DNA of 64,000 nucleotides from Escherichia ruysiae (GTDB taxonomy: Bacteria > Pseudomonadota > Gammaproteobacteria > Enterobacterales > Enterobacteriaceae). A program made the translations under genes and the position numbers. The stretch lies in NCBI RefSeq assembly GCF_902498915.1, contig NZ_CABVLQ010000001.1; one strand, 5' to 3'. Under the pieces are notes generated by a model. That model was not told where the DNA came from. It ran no database searches and saw only the letters and a program-made list of their open reading frames with translations. Shown piece after piece: positions 17,872-26,877 of the stretch (the stretch's first letter is position 1; each line of letters opens with the position of its first letter).

Positions 17872-18870
17872 ATGAAAGTGACATTTGAGCAGTTAAAAAC
17901 AGCCTTTAATCGGGTATTAATTTCACGTGGCGTTAACAGCGAAACAGCCGATGCCTGTGCAGAGATGTTCGCCCGCACCACCGAATCCGGCGTTTATTCT
18001 CATGGCGTTAACCGTTTCCCCCGTTTCATTCAGCAACTGGAAAACGGCGATATCATTCCTGACGCCCAACCCAAACGTATAACCAGCCTCGGCGCGATTG
18101 AGCAGTGGGACGCCCGGTGTTCAATCGGTAACCTGACAGCGAAAAAGATGATGGATCGTGCCATTGAACTGGCGGCAACTCACGGGATTGGCCTGGTCGC
18201 GTTACGCAATGCCAACCACTGGATGCGCGGCGGCAGCTACGGCTGGCAGGCGGCGGAAAAAGGCTATATCGGCATCTGCTGGACAAACTCCATCGCCGTA
18301 ATGCCGCCGTGGGGCGCAAAAGAATGTCGCATCGGCACCAACCCACTGATCGTCGCTATTCCCTCTTCACCCATCACCATGGTCGATATGTCGATGTCGA
18401 TGTTCTCCTACGGCATGTTAGAAGTGAATCGTCTGGCGGGACGCGAGCTGCCGGTCGATGGTGGCTTTGATGATGAGGGTAATTTGACCAAAGAACCTGG
18501 CGTTATCGAGAAGAATCGCCGCATTTTGCCGATGGGCTACTGGAAAGGTTCTGGCATGTCGATTGTGCTGGATATGATCGCTACTCTCCTTTCCGACGGC
18601 GCATCGGTTGCTGAAGTCACCCAGGACAACAGCGACGAGTACGGCATTTCACAAATCTTTATTGCCATTGAAGTGGATAAACTGATCGACGGTTCCACCC
18701 GCGACGCCAAACTGCAACGCATCATGGATTACGTTACCAGTGCCGAACGCGCAGACGAAAACCAGGCCATTCGTTTACCCGGCCACGAATTTACCACTCT
18801 ACTGGCAGAAAACCGTCGTAACGGTATTACTGTGGATGACAGCGTATGGGCAAAAATCCAGGCATTATAA
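17872..18870 (+). CDS. yiaK: 2,3-diketo-L-gulonate reductase
   Basis: NADH-dependent reductase (dlgD) of the malate/L-lactate dehydrogenase 2 fold, 332 residues. It reduces 2,3-diketo-L-gulonate to 3-keto-L-gulonate in the cytoplasm. Typical motifs: SHGVNRFPRF with the catalytic His, ALRNANHWMRGGSYG, and GYWKGSGMSIVLDMIATLLSDG. First gene of the operon; yiaL follows after 11 bp. Confidence 0.96.
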   Translation: MKVTFEQLKTAFNRVLISRGVNSETADACAEMFARTTESGVYSHGVNRFPRFIQQLENGDIIPDAQPKRITSLGAIEQWDARCSIGNLTAKKMMDRAIELAATHGIGLVALRNANHWMRGGSYGWQAAEKGYIGICWTNSIAVMPPWGAKECRIGTNPLIVAIPSSPITMVDMSMSMFSYGMLEVNRLAGRELPVDGGFDDEGNLTKEPGVIEKNRRILPMGYWKGSGMSIVLDMIATLLSDGASVAEVTQDNSDEYGISQIFIAIEVDKLIDGSTRDAKLQRIMDYVTSAERADENQAIRLPGHEFTTLLAENRRNGITVDDSVWAKIQAL

Positions 18871-18881
18871 GGAGATAGACC

Positions 18882-19346
18882 ATGATATTTGGACATATCA
18901 CACAACCTAATCCGTGCCGTTTGCCCGCTGCCATTGAAAAGGCGCTCGATTTTCTACGCACCACCGATTTCAACGCCCTGGCGCCGGGCGTTGTCGAAAT
19001 CGACGGCAAGAATATTTTTGCGCAAATTATCGATTTAACCACACGCGAGGCGGTGGAAAACCGTCCTGAGGTTCATCGTCGCTATCTGGATATTCAGTTT
19101 CTGGCCTGGGGCGAAGAGAAAATCGGTGTAGCCATTGATACCGGGAATAATAAAGTCAGCGAATCACTATTAGAGCAACGCGATATTATTTTTTATCACG
19201 ATAGTGAACATGAATCATTTATAGAAATGATACCGGGTAGCTACGCTATTTTCTTCCCACAGGATGTTCATCGACCGGCATGTAATAAAAATGCCCCTAC
19301 GGCAATCCGCAAAATCGTGGTTAAAGTCGCCCTCTGCGCTTTATAA
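18882..19346 (+). CDS. yiaL: YhcH/EbgC/YiaL-family cupin protein
   Basis: A 154-residue member of the YhcH/YjgK/YiaL cupin family. It has RRYLDIQFLAWGEEKIGVA and the metal-ligand region MIPGSYAIFFPQDVHRPAC, including His of DVHRP. Related proteins are thought to be sugar anomerases or isomerases; the exact activity here is unproven. GGAGATAG lies before the ATG and the gene is tightly packed between yiaK and the next gene. Confidence 0.93.
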   Translation: MIFGHITQPNPCRLPAAIEKALDFLRTTDFNALAPGVVEIDGKNIFAQIIDLTTREAVENRPEVHRRYLDIQFLAWGEEKIGVAIDTGNNKVSESLLEQRDIIFYHDSEHESFIEMIPGSYAIFFPQDVHRPACNKNAPTAIRKIVVKVALCAL

Positions 19347-19368
19347 AAAGTTATTACTGGAGCACAAA

Positions 19369-20289
19369 ATGAAAGCGAATAATACCGGTTATATTATCGG
19401 TGCGTATCCCTGTGCACCCTCTTTTCACCAAAGAAGTGAAGAGGAAGAGAAGGTATTCTGGCGACAATTATCAGATACCCCTGATATTCGTGGGCTGGAA
19501 CAACCCTGCCTGGAAAACTTCCACCCGCTGGGCGACCAATGGTTGCTACGTCATACGCCAGAAAGCTGGAGATTTGTCGTCACCGCTGTGATGGAAACCA
19601 TGCGTCGCCGCAGCGAAAACAACGGTTTTGGCCTCGCCTCCAGCGATGAAGATCAACGCAAGGCCTGCGTGGCGTACTATCGCCACCTGTTCCATAAAAT
19701 CAACTCATTGCAGGCTAATAAAGTGCTCGCACTAGAGATCCAGGCCGCACCGTTAGCAACGAATCCCAATATTATGCAAGCGACGGATGCCTTTGCCCGC
19801 TCGTTGAAAGAAATCGCCAGTTGGGACTGGCCCTGCAAACTGGTGCTGGAACACTGCGACGCCATGACGTCTGCCGCTCCCCGCAAAGGCTTTTTGCCTT
19901 TGGAAAAGGTGCTGGAAGTCATTGCCGATTATGACGTCAGCATCTGTATCAACTGGGCGCGCTCCGCCATTGAAGGGCGCAATACAGCGTTGCCGCTGAC
20001 CCATACCCAAATGGCGAAACAGGCCGGGAAACTCGGCGCGTTGATGTTCTCTGGTACAACGCTAAACGGAGCATACGGAGAATGGCAGGATTTACACGCG
20101 CCGTTTGCACCATTCTGTGCAGAAAGCCTGATGACCACAGATCACGTTCGCGAGTTATTTAATGCAGCAGAACCGTCAACATTGCATTTTGCTGGCATCA
20201 AGCTGCTAGAAATAAATGAATCGGCTGATGTACAGCATCGCATCGATATATTACGTAACGGTATTCACTCTCTGAATGAATCTATTTAA
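19369..20289 (+). CDS. DUF4862-family protein inside the yia operon
   Basis: A 306-residue protein that I assign to the DUF4862 family (TIM-barrel-like, function unknown). It is not in the K-12 operon as I remember it. Start MKANNTGYIIGAYPCAPSFH at 19369 follows CTGGAGCACAA; the open frame further upstream overlaps yiaL. Internal features are LVLEHCDAMTSAAPRKGFLP and ICINWARSAIEGRNT, with conserved acid, His and Arg residues that could bind a sugar acid or metal. It sits 22 bp after yiaL and before the TRAP genes, so it probably acts on the same substrates, perhaps as an isomerase or epimerase. That is inference. Confidence 0.85.
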   Translation: MKANNTGYIIGAYPCAPSFHQRSEEEEKVFWRQLSDTPDIRGLEQPCLENFHPLGDQWLLRHTPESWRFVVTAVMETMRRRSENNGFGLASSDEDQRKACVAYYRHLFHKINSLQANKVLALEIQAAPLATNPNIMQATDAFARSLKEIASWDWPCKLVLEHCDAMTSAAPRKGFLPLEKVLEVIADYDVSICINWARSAIEGRNTALPLTHTQMAKQAGKLGALMFSGTTLNGAYGEWQDLHAPFAPFCAESLMTTDHVRELFNAAEPSTLHFAGIKLLEINESADVQHRIDILRNGIHSLNESI

Positions 20290-20398
20290 AACGATTCATT
20301 TATTTTGCCAAATTCTAATTAGTCGTTTTCCAATAAATATTACGAATACCAACAGCATTAATTAATGAAAACATATTACATAACAAGAAGGACTCGTT

Positions 20399-20866
20399 AT
20401 GAAACGGATACTCGAAGGCATTCTTGCGCTCATCATCGCAATACTGTCTTGTATTATTTTTATTAATATAATTCTTCGATATGGATTTCACACAAGCATA
20501 TTATCGATTGATGAATTATCCCGGCTTTTATTTGTCTGGTTAACCTTTATTGGCGCTATCGTTGCTTATATGGACAACAGCCATGTGCAGGTTACTTTTT
20601 TAGTCGAAAAACTCTCTCCCGCTAATCAACAACGTGTTTCGCTGCTAACCCATACGCTCATTTTATTACTGTGTCTGGGTCTGGCCTGGGGTGCAATAGA
20701 AAAAACGTCACAGGACTGGAGTAACTTATCACCCATTCTCGGCGTACCCGTTGGCTTAATGTACGCCGCCGCTATCCCCACCAGCCTGATTATCGCATTA
20801 CTGGAATTGCGTCACTTATACCGGCAGTTCACAAATACCACCAGCCAAAACCAACAAGGAGTCTGA
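20399..20866 (+). CDS. yiaM: 2,3-diketo-L-gulonate TRAP transporter, small membrane subunit
   Basis: DctQ-type subunit, 155 residues, with four hydrophobic helices (about residues 10-32, 45-60, 85-103, 120-142). It partners YiaN in a sodium-driven TRAP importer for 2,3-diketo-L-gulonate. AAGAAGGAC lies before the ATG. A 109-bp AT-rich spacer separates it from the preceding gene; yiaN starts two bases after its stop. Confidence 0.95.
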   Translation: MKRILEGILALIIAILSCIIFINIILRYGFHTSILSIDELSRLLFVWLTFIGAIVAYMDNSHVQVTFLVEKLSPANQQRVSLLTHTLILLLCLGLAWGAIEKTSQDWSNLSPILGVPVGLMYAAAIPTSLIIALLELRHLYRQFTNTTSQNQQGV

Positions 20867-20868
20867 CG

Positions 20869-22146
20869 ATGACAATTCTTATATTTATTGTCAGTTTGTT
20901 AGGCGCTATCGCGATTGGTGTTCCCATTGCCTGGGCATTATTACTGTGCGGCATCTCACTGATGTTCTGGATGGATATCTTTGATGTGCAAATTCTGGCA
21001 CAAACGCTGGTAAATGGCGCAGACAGCTTCTCTCTGTTAGCCATTCCCTTCTTTGTGCTGGCAGGTGAGATCATGAACGCGGGCGGCCTGTCGCAACGTA
21101 TTGTCGACCTGCCAATGAAACTGGTGGGTCACAGACCTGGTGGTCTGGGTTACGTTGGCGTGCTGGCGGCAATGATCATGGCAAGCCTTTCCGGTTCTGC
21201 GGTTGCCGATACCGCAGCCGTCGCGGCGCTGCTGGTGCCAATGATGCGTCAGGCCAACTATCCGGTAAATCGCGCCGCCGGGCTTATCGGTTCCGGCGGG
21301 ATTATTGCAGCCATTATCCCTCCCTCTATTCCACTCATTATCTTCGGCGTCTCCAGCGGACTCTCCATCAGCAAACTATTTATGGCGGGCATAGCGCCGG
21401 GCGTCATGATGGGCGTCACGCTGATGGTTACCTGGTGGTGGCAGGCAAAACGACTGAATTTACCTTGTCAGCCGAAAGCCTCACTGCGGGAAGTCTGGCA
21501 ATCCTTAATTTCCGGTATTTGGGCGCTCTTTTTACCGATAATTATTATTGGCGGTTTCCGTTCGGGGTTATTCACACCCACCGAAGCAGGCGCGGTTGCC
21601 GCCTTCTACGCCCTGTTCGTCTCGGTAGTGGTCTATCGCGAAATGACCTTCTCCACGCTTTATCATGTACTGATTAACGCGGCGAAAACCACATCCGTGG
21701 TCATGTTCCTGGTGGCCTCTGCTGCGGTATCTGCATGGCTTATTACTATCGCCGAATTACCCATGATGGTATCGGAGCTATTACAACCGTTGGTTGATTC
21801 GCCCCGCTTATTATTCATCGTCATTATGCTCGCCATTATGGTGATCAGTACGGTCATGGACTTAACGCCTACCGTATTAATTCTTACGCCAGTATTAATG
21901 CCATTAGTGAAAGAAGCAGGAATAGATCCGGTCTATTTCGGCATCATGTTTATTATCAACTGTTCAATATCACTGATTACGCCTCCAGTCGGTAACGTTC
22001 TTAACGTGGTATGCGGCGTGGCGAAACTTAAATTTGACGATGCGGTAAAAGGCGTCGCGCCTTACGTCATGGTTTTATTCATGTTGTTAGCATTATTTAT
22101 TTTTATACCGGAGCTTATTACCGCTCCTCTTAAATGGATGAGTTAA
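20869..22146 (+). CDS. yiaN: 2,3-diketo-L-gulonate TRAP transporter, large membrane subunit
   Basis: DctM-type transport subunit, 425 residues, about 12 hydrophobic segments. Signature stretches include FALSIPFFVLAGEIMN-type sequence (here LLAIPFFVLAGEIMNAGG), ASLSGSAVADTAAV and the PPSIPLIIFG hairpin. Acts in the inner membrane with YiaM and the periplasmic receptor YiaO. Ends 12 bp before yiaO. Confidence 0.96.
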   Translation: MTILIFIVSLLGAIAIGVPIAWALLLCGISLMFWMDIFDVQILAQTLVNGADSFSLLAIPFFVLAGEIMNAGGLSQRIVDLPMKLVGHRPGGLGYVGVLAAMIMASLSGSAVADTAAVAALLVPMMRQANYPVNRAAGLIGSGGIIAAIIPPSIPLIIFGVSSGLSISKLFMAGIAPGVMMGVTLMVTWWWQAKRLNLPCQPKASLREVWQSLISGIWALFLPIIIIGGFRSGLFTPTEAGAVAAFYALFVSVVVYREMTFSTLYHVLINAAKTTSVVMFLVASAAVSAWLITIAELPMMVSELLQPLVDSPRLLFIVIMLAIMVISTVMDLTPTVLILTPVLMPLVKEAGIDPVYFGIMFIINCSISLITPPVGNVLNVVCGVAKLKFDDAVKGVAPYVMVLFMLLALFIFIPELITAPLKWMS

Positions 22147-22158
22147 AAGGAAATCATA

Positions 22159-23145
22159 ATGAAATTACGTTCTGTAACCTACGCTTTATTATTTGCCGGA
22201 GTGGCGGCGTTCAGCACATCTTCTCTGGCGGCACAATCATTACGTTTCGGTTATGAAACCTCGCAAACCGACTCGCAACATATTGCGGCGAAAAAATTCA
22301 ATGAATTATTACAGGAAAAAACCAAAGGCGAACTGAAATTAAAACTGTTCCCGGATAGCACCCTCGGTAATGCGCAGGCGATGATCAGCGGCGTGCGCGG
22401 CGGCACTATTGATATGGAGATGTCTGGCTCCAATAACTTTACGGGACTCTCGCCCGTCATCAACCTGCTCGATGTCCCTTTCCTGTTCCGCGATACCGCT
22501 CACGCGCATAAAACGCTCGACGGCAAAGTCGGGGATGACCTGAAAGTCTCCCTTGAAAGTAAAGGGCTGAAAGTGCTAGCTTACTGGGAAAACGGCTGGC
22601 GCGATGTCACCAACTCGCGTGCACCGGTTAAAACGCCTACCGACCTGAAAGGGCTGAAGATCCGTACCAACAATAGCCCAATGAATATTGCCGCATTCAA
22701 AGTTTTTGGCGCTAACCCGATCCCGATGCCGTTTGCCGAAGTCTATACCGGGCTGGAAACCCGCACTATCGACGCTCAGGAACACCCGATCAACGTCGTC
22801 TGGTCAGCAAAATTTTATGAAGTGCAGAAGTACCTTTCTCTGACGCACCACGCCTATTCCCCGCTTCTGGTGGTAATCAACAAAGCGAAGTTTGATGGCT
22901 TAACCCCAGAGTTCCAGCAGGCACTGATCTCATCTGCGCAAGAAGCGGGTAACTACCAGCGCAAACTGGTCGCCGAAGATCAGCAAAAAATCATCGACGG
23001 CATGAAAGACGCGGGCGTGGAAGTGATTACCGATCTCGACCGCAAAGCCTTTAGCGACGCGCTGGGTAATCAGGTTCGCGACATGTTTGTTAAAGATGTT
23101 CCGCAGGGCGCTGATCTGCTGAAAGCCGTGGATGAGGTGCAATAA
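22159..23145 (+). CDS. yiaO: 2,3-diketo-L-gulonate-binding periplasmic protein
   Basis: DctP-type solute receptor, 328 residues, with a signal peptide ending near SLAAQ (about residue 25). The characteristic ligand-binding segment LKGLKIRTNNSPMNIAAFK contains the conserved Arg that binds the substrate carboxylate. Delivers 2,3-diketo-L-gulonate to YiaMN. Followed after 3 bp by lyxK. Confidence 0.96.
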   Translation: MKLRSVTYALLFAGVAAFSTSSLAAQSLRFGYETSQTDSQHIAAKKFNELLQEKTKGELKLKLFPDSTLGNAQAMISGVRGGTIDMEMSGSNNFTGLSPVINLLDVPFLFRDTAHAHKTLDGKVGDDLKVSLESKGLKVLAYWENGWRDVTNSRAPVKTPTDLKGLKIRTNNSPMNIAAFKVFGANPIPMPFAEVYTGLETRTIDAQEHPINVVWSAKFYEVQKYLSLTHHAYSPLLVVINKAKFDGLTPEFQQALISSAQEAGNYQRKLVAEDQQKIIDGMKDAGVEVITDLDRKAFSDALGNQVRDMFVKDVPQGADLLKAVDEVQ

Positions 23146-23148
23146 ACC

Positions 23149-24645
23149 ATGACGCAATACTGGCTGGGGTTAGATTGTGGTGGTAGCTGGCTGAAAGCCG
23201 GGCTGTATGACCGCGAAGGCCGGGAGGCGGGCGTGCAGCGCCTGCCGCTGTGCGCATTAAGCCCGCAGCCAGGCTGGGCAGAGCGCGATATGGCAGAACT
23301 GTGGCAATGCTGCATGGCTGTCATTCGCGCCCTGCTTACTCATTCTGGCGTTAGCGGGGAACAAATAGTTGGTATCGGTATCTCCGCACAGGGAAAGGGT
23401 TTGTTTTTGCTGGATAAAAACGACAAGCCGCTCGGTAACGCTATTTTGTCCTCGGATCGCCGGGCGATAGAAATCGTTCGTTGCTGGCAGGAAGATGGCA
23501 TCCCGGAAAAACTCTACCCGCTGACCCGACAAACCTTGTGGACCGGGCATCCGGTGTCGCTGTTACGCTGGCTGAAAGAGCACGAACCGGAACGCTACGC
23601 GCAAATTGGCTGCGTGATGATGACGCACGACTACCTGCGCTGGTGTTTAACCGGCGTCAAAGGTTGTGAAGAGAGCAATATTTCTGAGTCCAATCTCTAC
23701 AACATGAGTCGTGGGGAATATGATCCGTGCCTCACCGATTGCCTGGGGATCGGTGAAATCAATCACGCCCTGCCGCCTGTTGTTGGATCTGCCGAAATCT
23801 GCGGGGGGATCACCGCTCAGACAGCCGCACTGACCGGTCTGCAAGCGGGTACGCCCGTTGTCGGCGGCCTGTTTGATGTGGTTTCCACCGCACTTTGTGC
23901 CGGGATCGAAGACGAATCCACCCTCAATGCGGTAATGGGAACCTGGGCGGTGACCAGCGGCATAACCAGCGGTTTACGTGACGGTGAAGCGCATCCGTAT
24001 GTCTATGGTCGCTATGTTAATGACGGTCAATTTATCGTTCACGAAGCCAGCCCTACCTCTTCCGGCAATCTCGAATGGTTTACCGCGCAGTGGGGAGAAA
24101 TCTCTTTTGCTGAGATTAATCAGGCCGTTGCCAGCTTGCCGAAAGCCAGAGGCGATCTGTTTTTCCTGCCGTTCCTGTACGGCAGCAACGCCGGACTTGA
24201 GATGACCAGCGGTTTCTACGGGATGCAGGCCATTCACACCCGCGCGCACCTGTTGCAGGCCATTTATGAAGGCGTGGTGTTCAGCCACATGACCCACCTC
24301 AACCGGATGCGTGAACGTTTTACCGCTGTTCACACCCTGCGCGTGACTGGCGGTCCTGCGCACTCCGATGTCTGGATGCAAATGCTGGCAGACGTCAGCG
24401 GTCTGCGTATCGAGCTGCCGCAGGTGGAAGAAACGGGATGCTTTGGCGCGGCGCTCGCTGCCCGTGTCGGCACGGGCGTATATCACAACTTCAGCGAAGC
24501 CCAGCGCAACTTGCAACATCCGGTACGCACATTGCTGCCGGACATGACCGCTCATCAGCATTACCAGCAAAAATATCAACGCTATCAGCAACTCATTGCC
24601 GCACTCCAGGGTTATCACACCCGCATTAAGGAACACACATTATGA
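23149..24645 (+). CDS. lyxK: L-xylulose kinase
   Basis: FGGY-family kinase of 498 residues that phosphorylates L-xylulose and 3-keto-L-gulonate, allowing L-lyxose use. N-terminal phosphate loop GLDCGGSWLKAGLYD, substrate region GISAQGKGLFLLD, catalytic Asp in GGLFDVVSTAL, and C-terminal TGGPAHSDVWMQMLADVSG. Its 3' end overlaps sgbH by 4 bp, so the two are translationally coupled. Confidence 0.95.
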   Translation: MTQYWLGLDCGGSWLKAGLYDREGREAGVQRLPLCALSPQPGWAERDMAELWQCCMAVIRALLTHSGVSGEQIVGIGISAQGKGLFLLDKNDKPLGNAILSSDRRAIEIVRCWQEDGIPEKLYPLTRQTLWTGHPVSLLRWLKEHEPERYAQIGCVMMTHDYLRWCLTGVKGCEESNISESNLYNMSRGEYDPCLTDCLGIGEINHALPPVVGSAEICGGITAQTAALTGLQAGTPVVGGLFDVVSTALCAGIEDESTLNAVMGTWAVTSGITSGLRDGEAHPYVYGRYVNDGQFIVHEASPTSSGNLEWFTAQWGEISFAEINQAVASLPKARGDLFFLPFLYGSNAGLEMTSGFYGMQAIHTRAHLLQAIYEGVVFSHMTHLNRMRERFTAVHTLRVTGGPAHSDVWMQMLADVSGLRIELPQVEETGCFGAALAARVGTGVYHNFSEAQRNLQHPVRTLLPDMTAHQHYQQKYQRYQQLIAALQGYHTRIKEHTL

Positions 24646-25304
24646 GCAGACCACTTCTGCAACTGGCTCTCGACCACTCATCACTTGAAGCCGCGCAGCG
24701 CGACGTGACGCTGTTAAAGGACAGTGTCGATATCGTCGAAGCGGGCACCATTCTCTGTTTAAACGAAGGGCTTGGCGCGGTGAAAGCCTTGCGTGAACAG
24801 TGCCCGGACAAAATCATCGTTGCTGACTGGAAGGTCGCCGACGCGGGTGAAACGCTCGCGCAACAGGCGTTTGGCGCAGGCGCTAACTGGATGACCATCA
24901 TCTGCGCCGCACCGCTCGCGACGGTGGAAAAAGGCCACGCCATGGCGCAACGCTGCGGTGGTGAAATTCAGATAGAGCTATTCGGTAACTGGACGCTGGA
25001 CGACGCCCGCGACTGGCATCGTATTGGCGTGCGGCAGGCCATTTATCATCGTGGTCGTGATGCACAGGCCAGCGGGCAGCAATGGGGCGAGGCCGATCTG
25101 GCACGCATGAAGGCGCTTTCTGATATCGGCCTCGAACTTTCTATTACCGGCGGGATTACCCCTGCTGACCTGCCGCTGTTTAAAGATATCCGCGTGAAAG
25201 CGTTTATTGCCGGGCGCGCACTGGCGGGCGCTACCAATCCAGCGCAGGTTGCCGCTGATTTTCATGCACAAATTGACACAATCTGGGGAGGTGCTCGTGC
25301 GTAG
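24642..25304 (+). CDS. sgbH: 3-keto-L-gulonate-6-phosphate decarboxylase
   Basis: OMP-decarboxylase superfamily enzyme, 220 residues, that turns 3-keto-L-gulonate 6-phosphate into L-xylulose 5-phosphate. It carries the hallmark LQLALDHSSLEAA N-terminus with the Asp and the DWKVADAGET motif with the catalytic Asp-x-Lys-x-x-Asp arrangement. C-terminal phosphate site SITGGITPAD and AFIAGRALAGA. Paralogue of UlaD. Overlaps lyxK by 4 bp and sgbU by 8 bp. Confidence 0.96.
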   Translation: MSRPLLQLALDHSSLEAAQRDVTLLKDSVDIVEAGTILCLNEGLGAVKALREQCPDKIIVADWKVADAGETLAQQAFGAGANWMTIICAAPLATVEKGHAMAQRCGGEIQIELFGNWTLDDARDWHRIGVRQAIYHRGRDAQASGQQWGEADLARMKALSDIGLELSITGGITPADLPLFKDIRVKAFIAGRALAGATNPAQVAADFHAQIDTIWGGARA

Positions 25305-26157
25305 TCATCCGTTAGGGATTTATGAAAAGGCGCTGGCGAAAGATCTCTCCTGGCCGGAGCGGCTGGTGCTGGCAAAAAGCTGTGGTTTTGATTTTGTCGA
25401 AATGTCAGTGGATGAAACCGATGAACGTCTGTCACGCCTTGACTGGAGCGCCGCACAACGTGCTTCGCTGGTTACCGCGATGATCGAAACGGGCGTTGCT
25501 ATTCCGTCAATGTGCCTGTCTGCCCATCGCCGTTTTCCTTTTGGCAGCCGGGACGAGGCGGTGCGCGAACGGGCGCGGGAAATCATGAGTAAAGCGATTC
25601 GTCTGGCGCGCGATCTCGGCATTCGCACCATCCAGCTGGCAGGTTATGACGTCTATTACGAAGACCACGACGAAGGCACCCAACAACGTTTTGCTGAAGG
25701 GCTGGCGTGGGCGGTCGAACAGGCGGCGGCATCACAAGTAATGCTGGCGGTGGAGATTATGGATACCGCGTTTATGAACTCCATCAGCAAATGGAAAAAA
25801 TGGGACGAGATGCTCGCCTCGCCGTGGTTCACCGTCTACCCGGACGTCGGCAACCTCAGCGCCTGGGGCAATGATGTTCCCGCCGAACTGAAACTGGGCA
25901 TTGACCGTATCGCCGCGATCCACCTGAAAGACACCCAGCCAGTCACCGAGCAAAGCCCCGGACAGTTCCGTGATGTGCCGTTTGGCGAAGGCTGCGTCGA
26001 TTTCGTTGGCATCTTTAAAACGCTGCATGAACTGAACTATCGCGGTTCTCTCCTGATTGAGATGTGGACCGAAAAAGCCAAAGAGCCGGTGCTGGAGATT
26101 ATTCAGGCGCGGCGCTGGATTGAAGCGCGTATGCAGGAGGCCGGGTTTATATGTTAG
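25297..26157 (+). CDS. sgbU: Probable L-xylulose-5-phosphate 3-epimerase
   Basis: TIM-barrel epimerase of 286 residues, paralogue of UlaE, expected to convert L-xylulose 5-phosphate to L-ribulose 5-phosphate. The start is GTG at 25297, eight bases inside sgbH, with GGGGAGG at 25285-25291. This gives the family length and the N-terminus MRSHPLGIYEKAL. Metal-ligand motifs: LAVEIMDTAFMNS, YPDVGNLSAW, AAIHLKDTQ and LIEMWTEKA. Its 3' end overlaps sgbE by 7 bp. Confidence 0.95.
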   Translation: MRSHPLGIYEKALAKDLSWPERLVLAKSCGFDFVEMSVDETDERLSRLDWSAAQRASLVTAMIETGVAIPSMCLSAHRRFPFGSRDEAVRERAREIMSKAIRLARDLGIRTIQLAGYDVYYEDHDEGTQQRFAEGLAWAVEQAAASQVMLAVEIMDTAFMNSISKWKKWDEMLASPWFTVYPDVGNLSAWGNDVPAELKLGIDRIAAIHLKDTQPVTEQSPGQFRDVPFGEGCVDFVGIFKTLHELNYRGSLLIEMWTEKAKEPVLEIIQARRWIEARMQEAGFIC

Positions 26158-26846
26158 AGCAACTGAAAGCCGACGTGCTGGCGGCGAATCTGGCGCTTCC
26201 CGCTCACCATCTGGTGACGTTCACCTGGGGCAATGTCAGCGCGGTAGACGAAATGCGGCAATGGATGGTAATCAAACCTTCCGGCGTCGAGTACGACGTG
26301 ATGACCGCCGACGATATGGTGGTGGTGGAAATAACCAGCGGTAAGGTGGTGGAAGGTAGCAAAAAGCCCTCTTCCGACACGCCAACGCATCTGGCGCTTT
26401 ATCGCCGCTATGCCGAAATCGGCGGCATTGTGCATACCCACTCGCGCCACGCCACCATCTGGTCACAGGCCGGGATTGATCTCCCTGCCTGGGGCACGAC
26501 TCACGCTGACTATTTTTACGGTGCGATCCCCTGCACGCGTCAGTTGACCGCAGAGGAGATCAACGGCGAGTATGAATACCAGACTGGCGAAGTGATCATT
26601 AAAACCTTCGAAGAGCGCGGCAGGAGTCCAGCACAAATCCCGGCGATACTGGTGCATTCTCACGGCCCGTTCGCATGGGGGAAAAACGCCACTGACGCGG
26701 TACATAATGCCGTGGTGCTGGAAGAGTGCGCGTATATGGGGCTGTTCTCGCGCCAGCTCGCGCCGCAGCTTCCTGCCATGCAAAATGAACTGCTGGATAA
26801 GCACTATCTGCGTAAGCACGGGGCTAATGCCTATTACGGGCAGTAA
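26151..26846 (+). CDS. sgbE: L-ribulose-5-phosphate 4-epimerase
   Basis: Class II aldolase-fold, zinc-dependent epimerase, 231 residues. It converts L-ribulose 5-phosphate to D-xylulose 5-phosphate, the exit to the pentose phosphate pathway. Motifs: TWGNVSAVD phosphate site, KPSGVEYD, HTHSRHATIW zinc histidines and VHSHGPFAWG. Paralogue of AraD and UlaF. Last gene of the yiaK-sgbE operon here; the K-12 neighbour yiaT is not seen. Confidence 0.96.
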   Translation: MLEQLKADVLAANLALPAHHLVTFTWGNVSAVDEMRQWMVIKPSGVEYDVMTADDMVVVEITSGKVVEGSKKPSSDTPTHLALYRRYAEIGGIVHTHSRHATIWSQAGIDLPAWGTTHADYFYGAIPCTRQLTAEEINGEYEYQTGEVIIKTFEERGRSPAQIPAILVHSHGPFAWGKNATDAVHNAVVLEECAYMGLFSRQLAPQLPAMQNELLDKHYLRKHGANAYYGQ

Positions 26847-26855
26847 TCTCTCACG

Positions 26856-26875
26856 CCGGGGCTTTATCGCCCTGG
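26856..26875. terminator. Hairpin between convergent sgbE and the AraC-type regulator
   Basis: CCGGGGC (26856-26862) pairs with GCCCTGG (26869-26875), including one G-T pair, through loop TTTATC, between the two stop codons. No U-tract. Confidence 0.5.
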
Positions 26876-26877
26876 AG

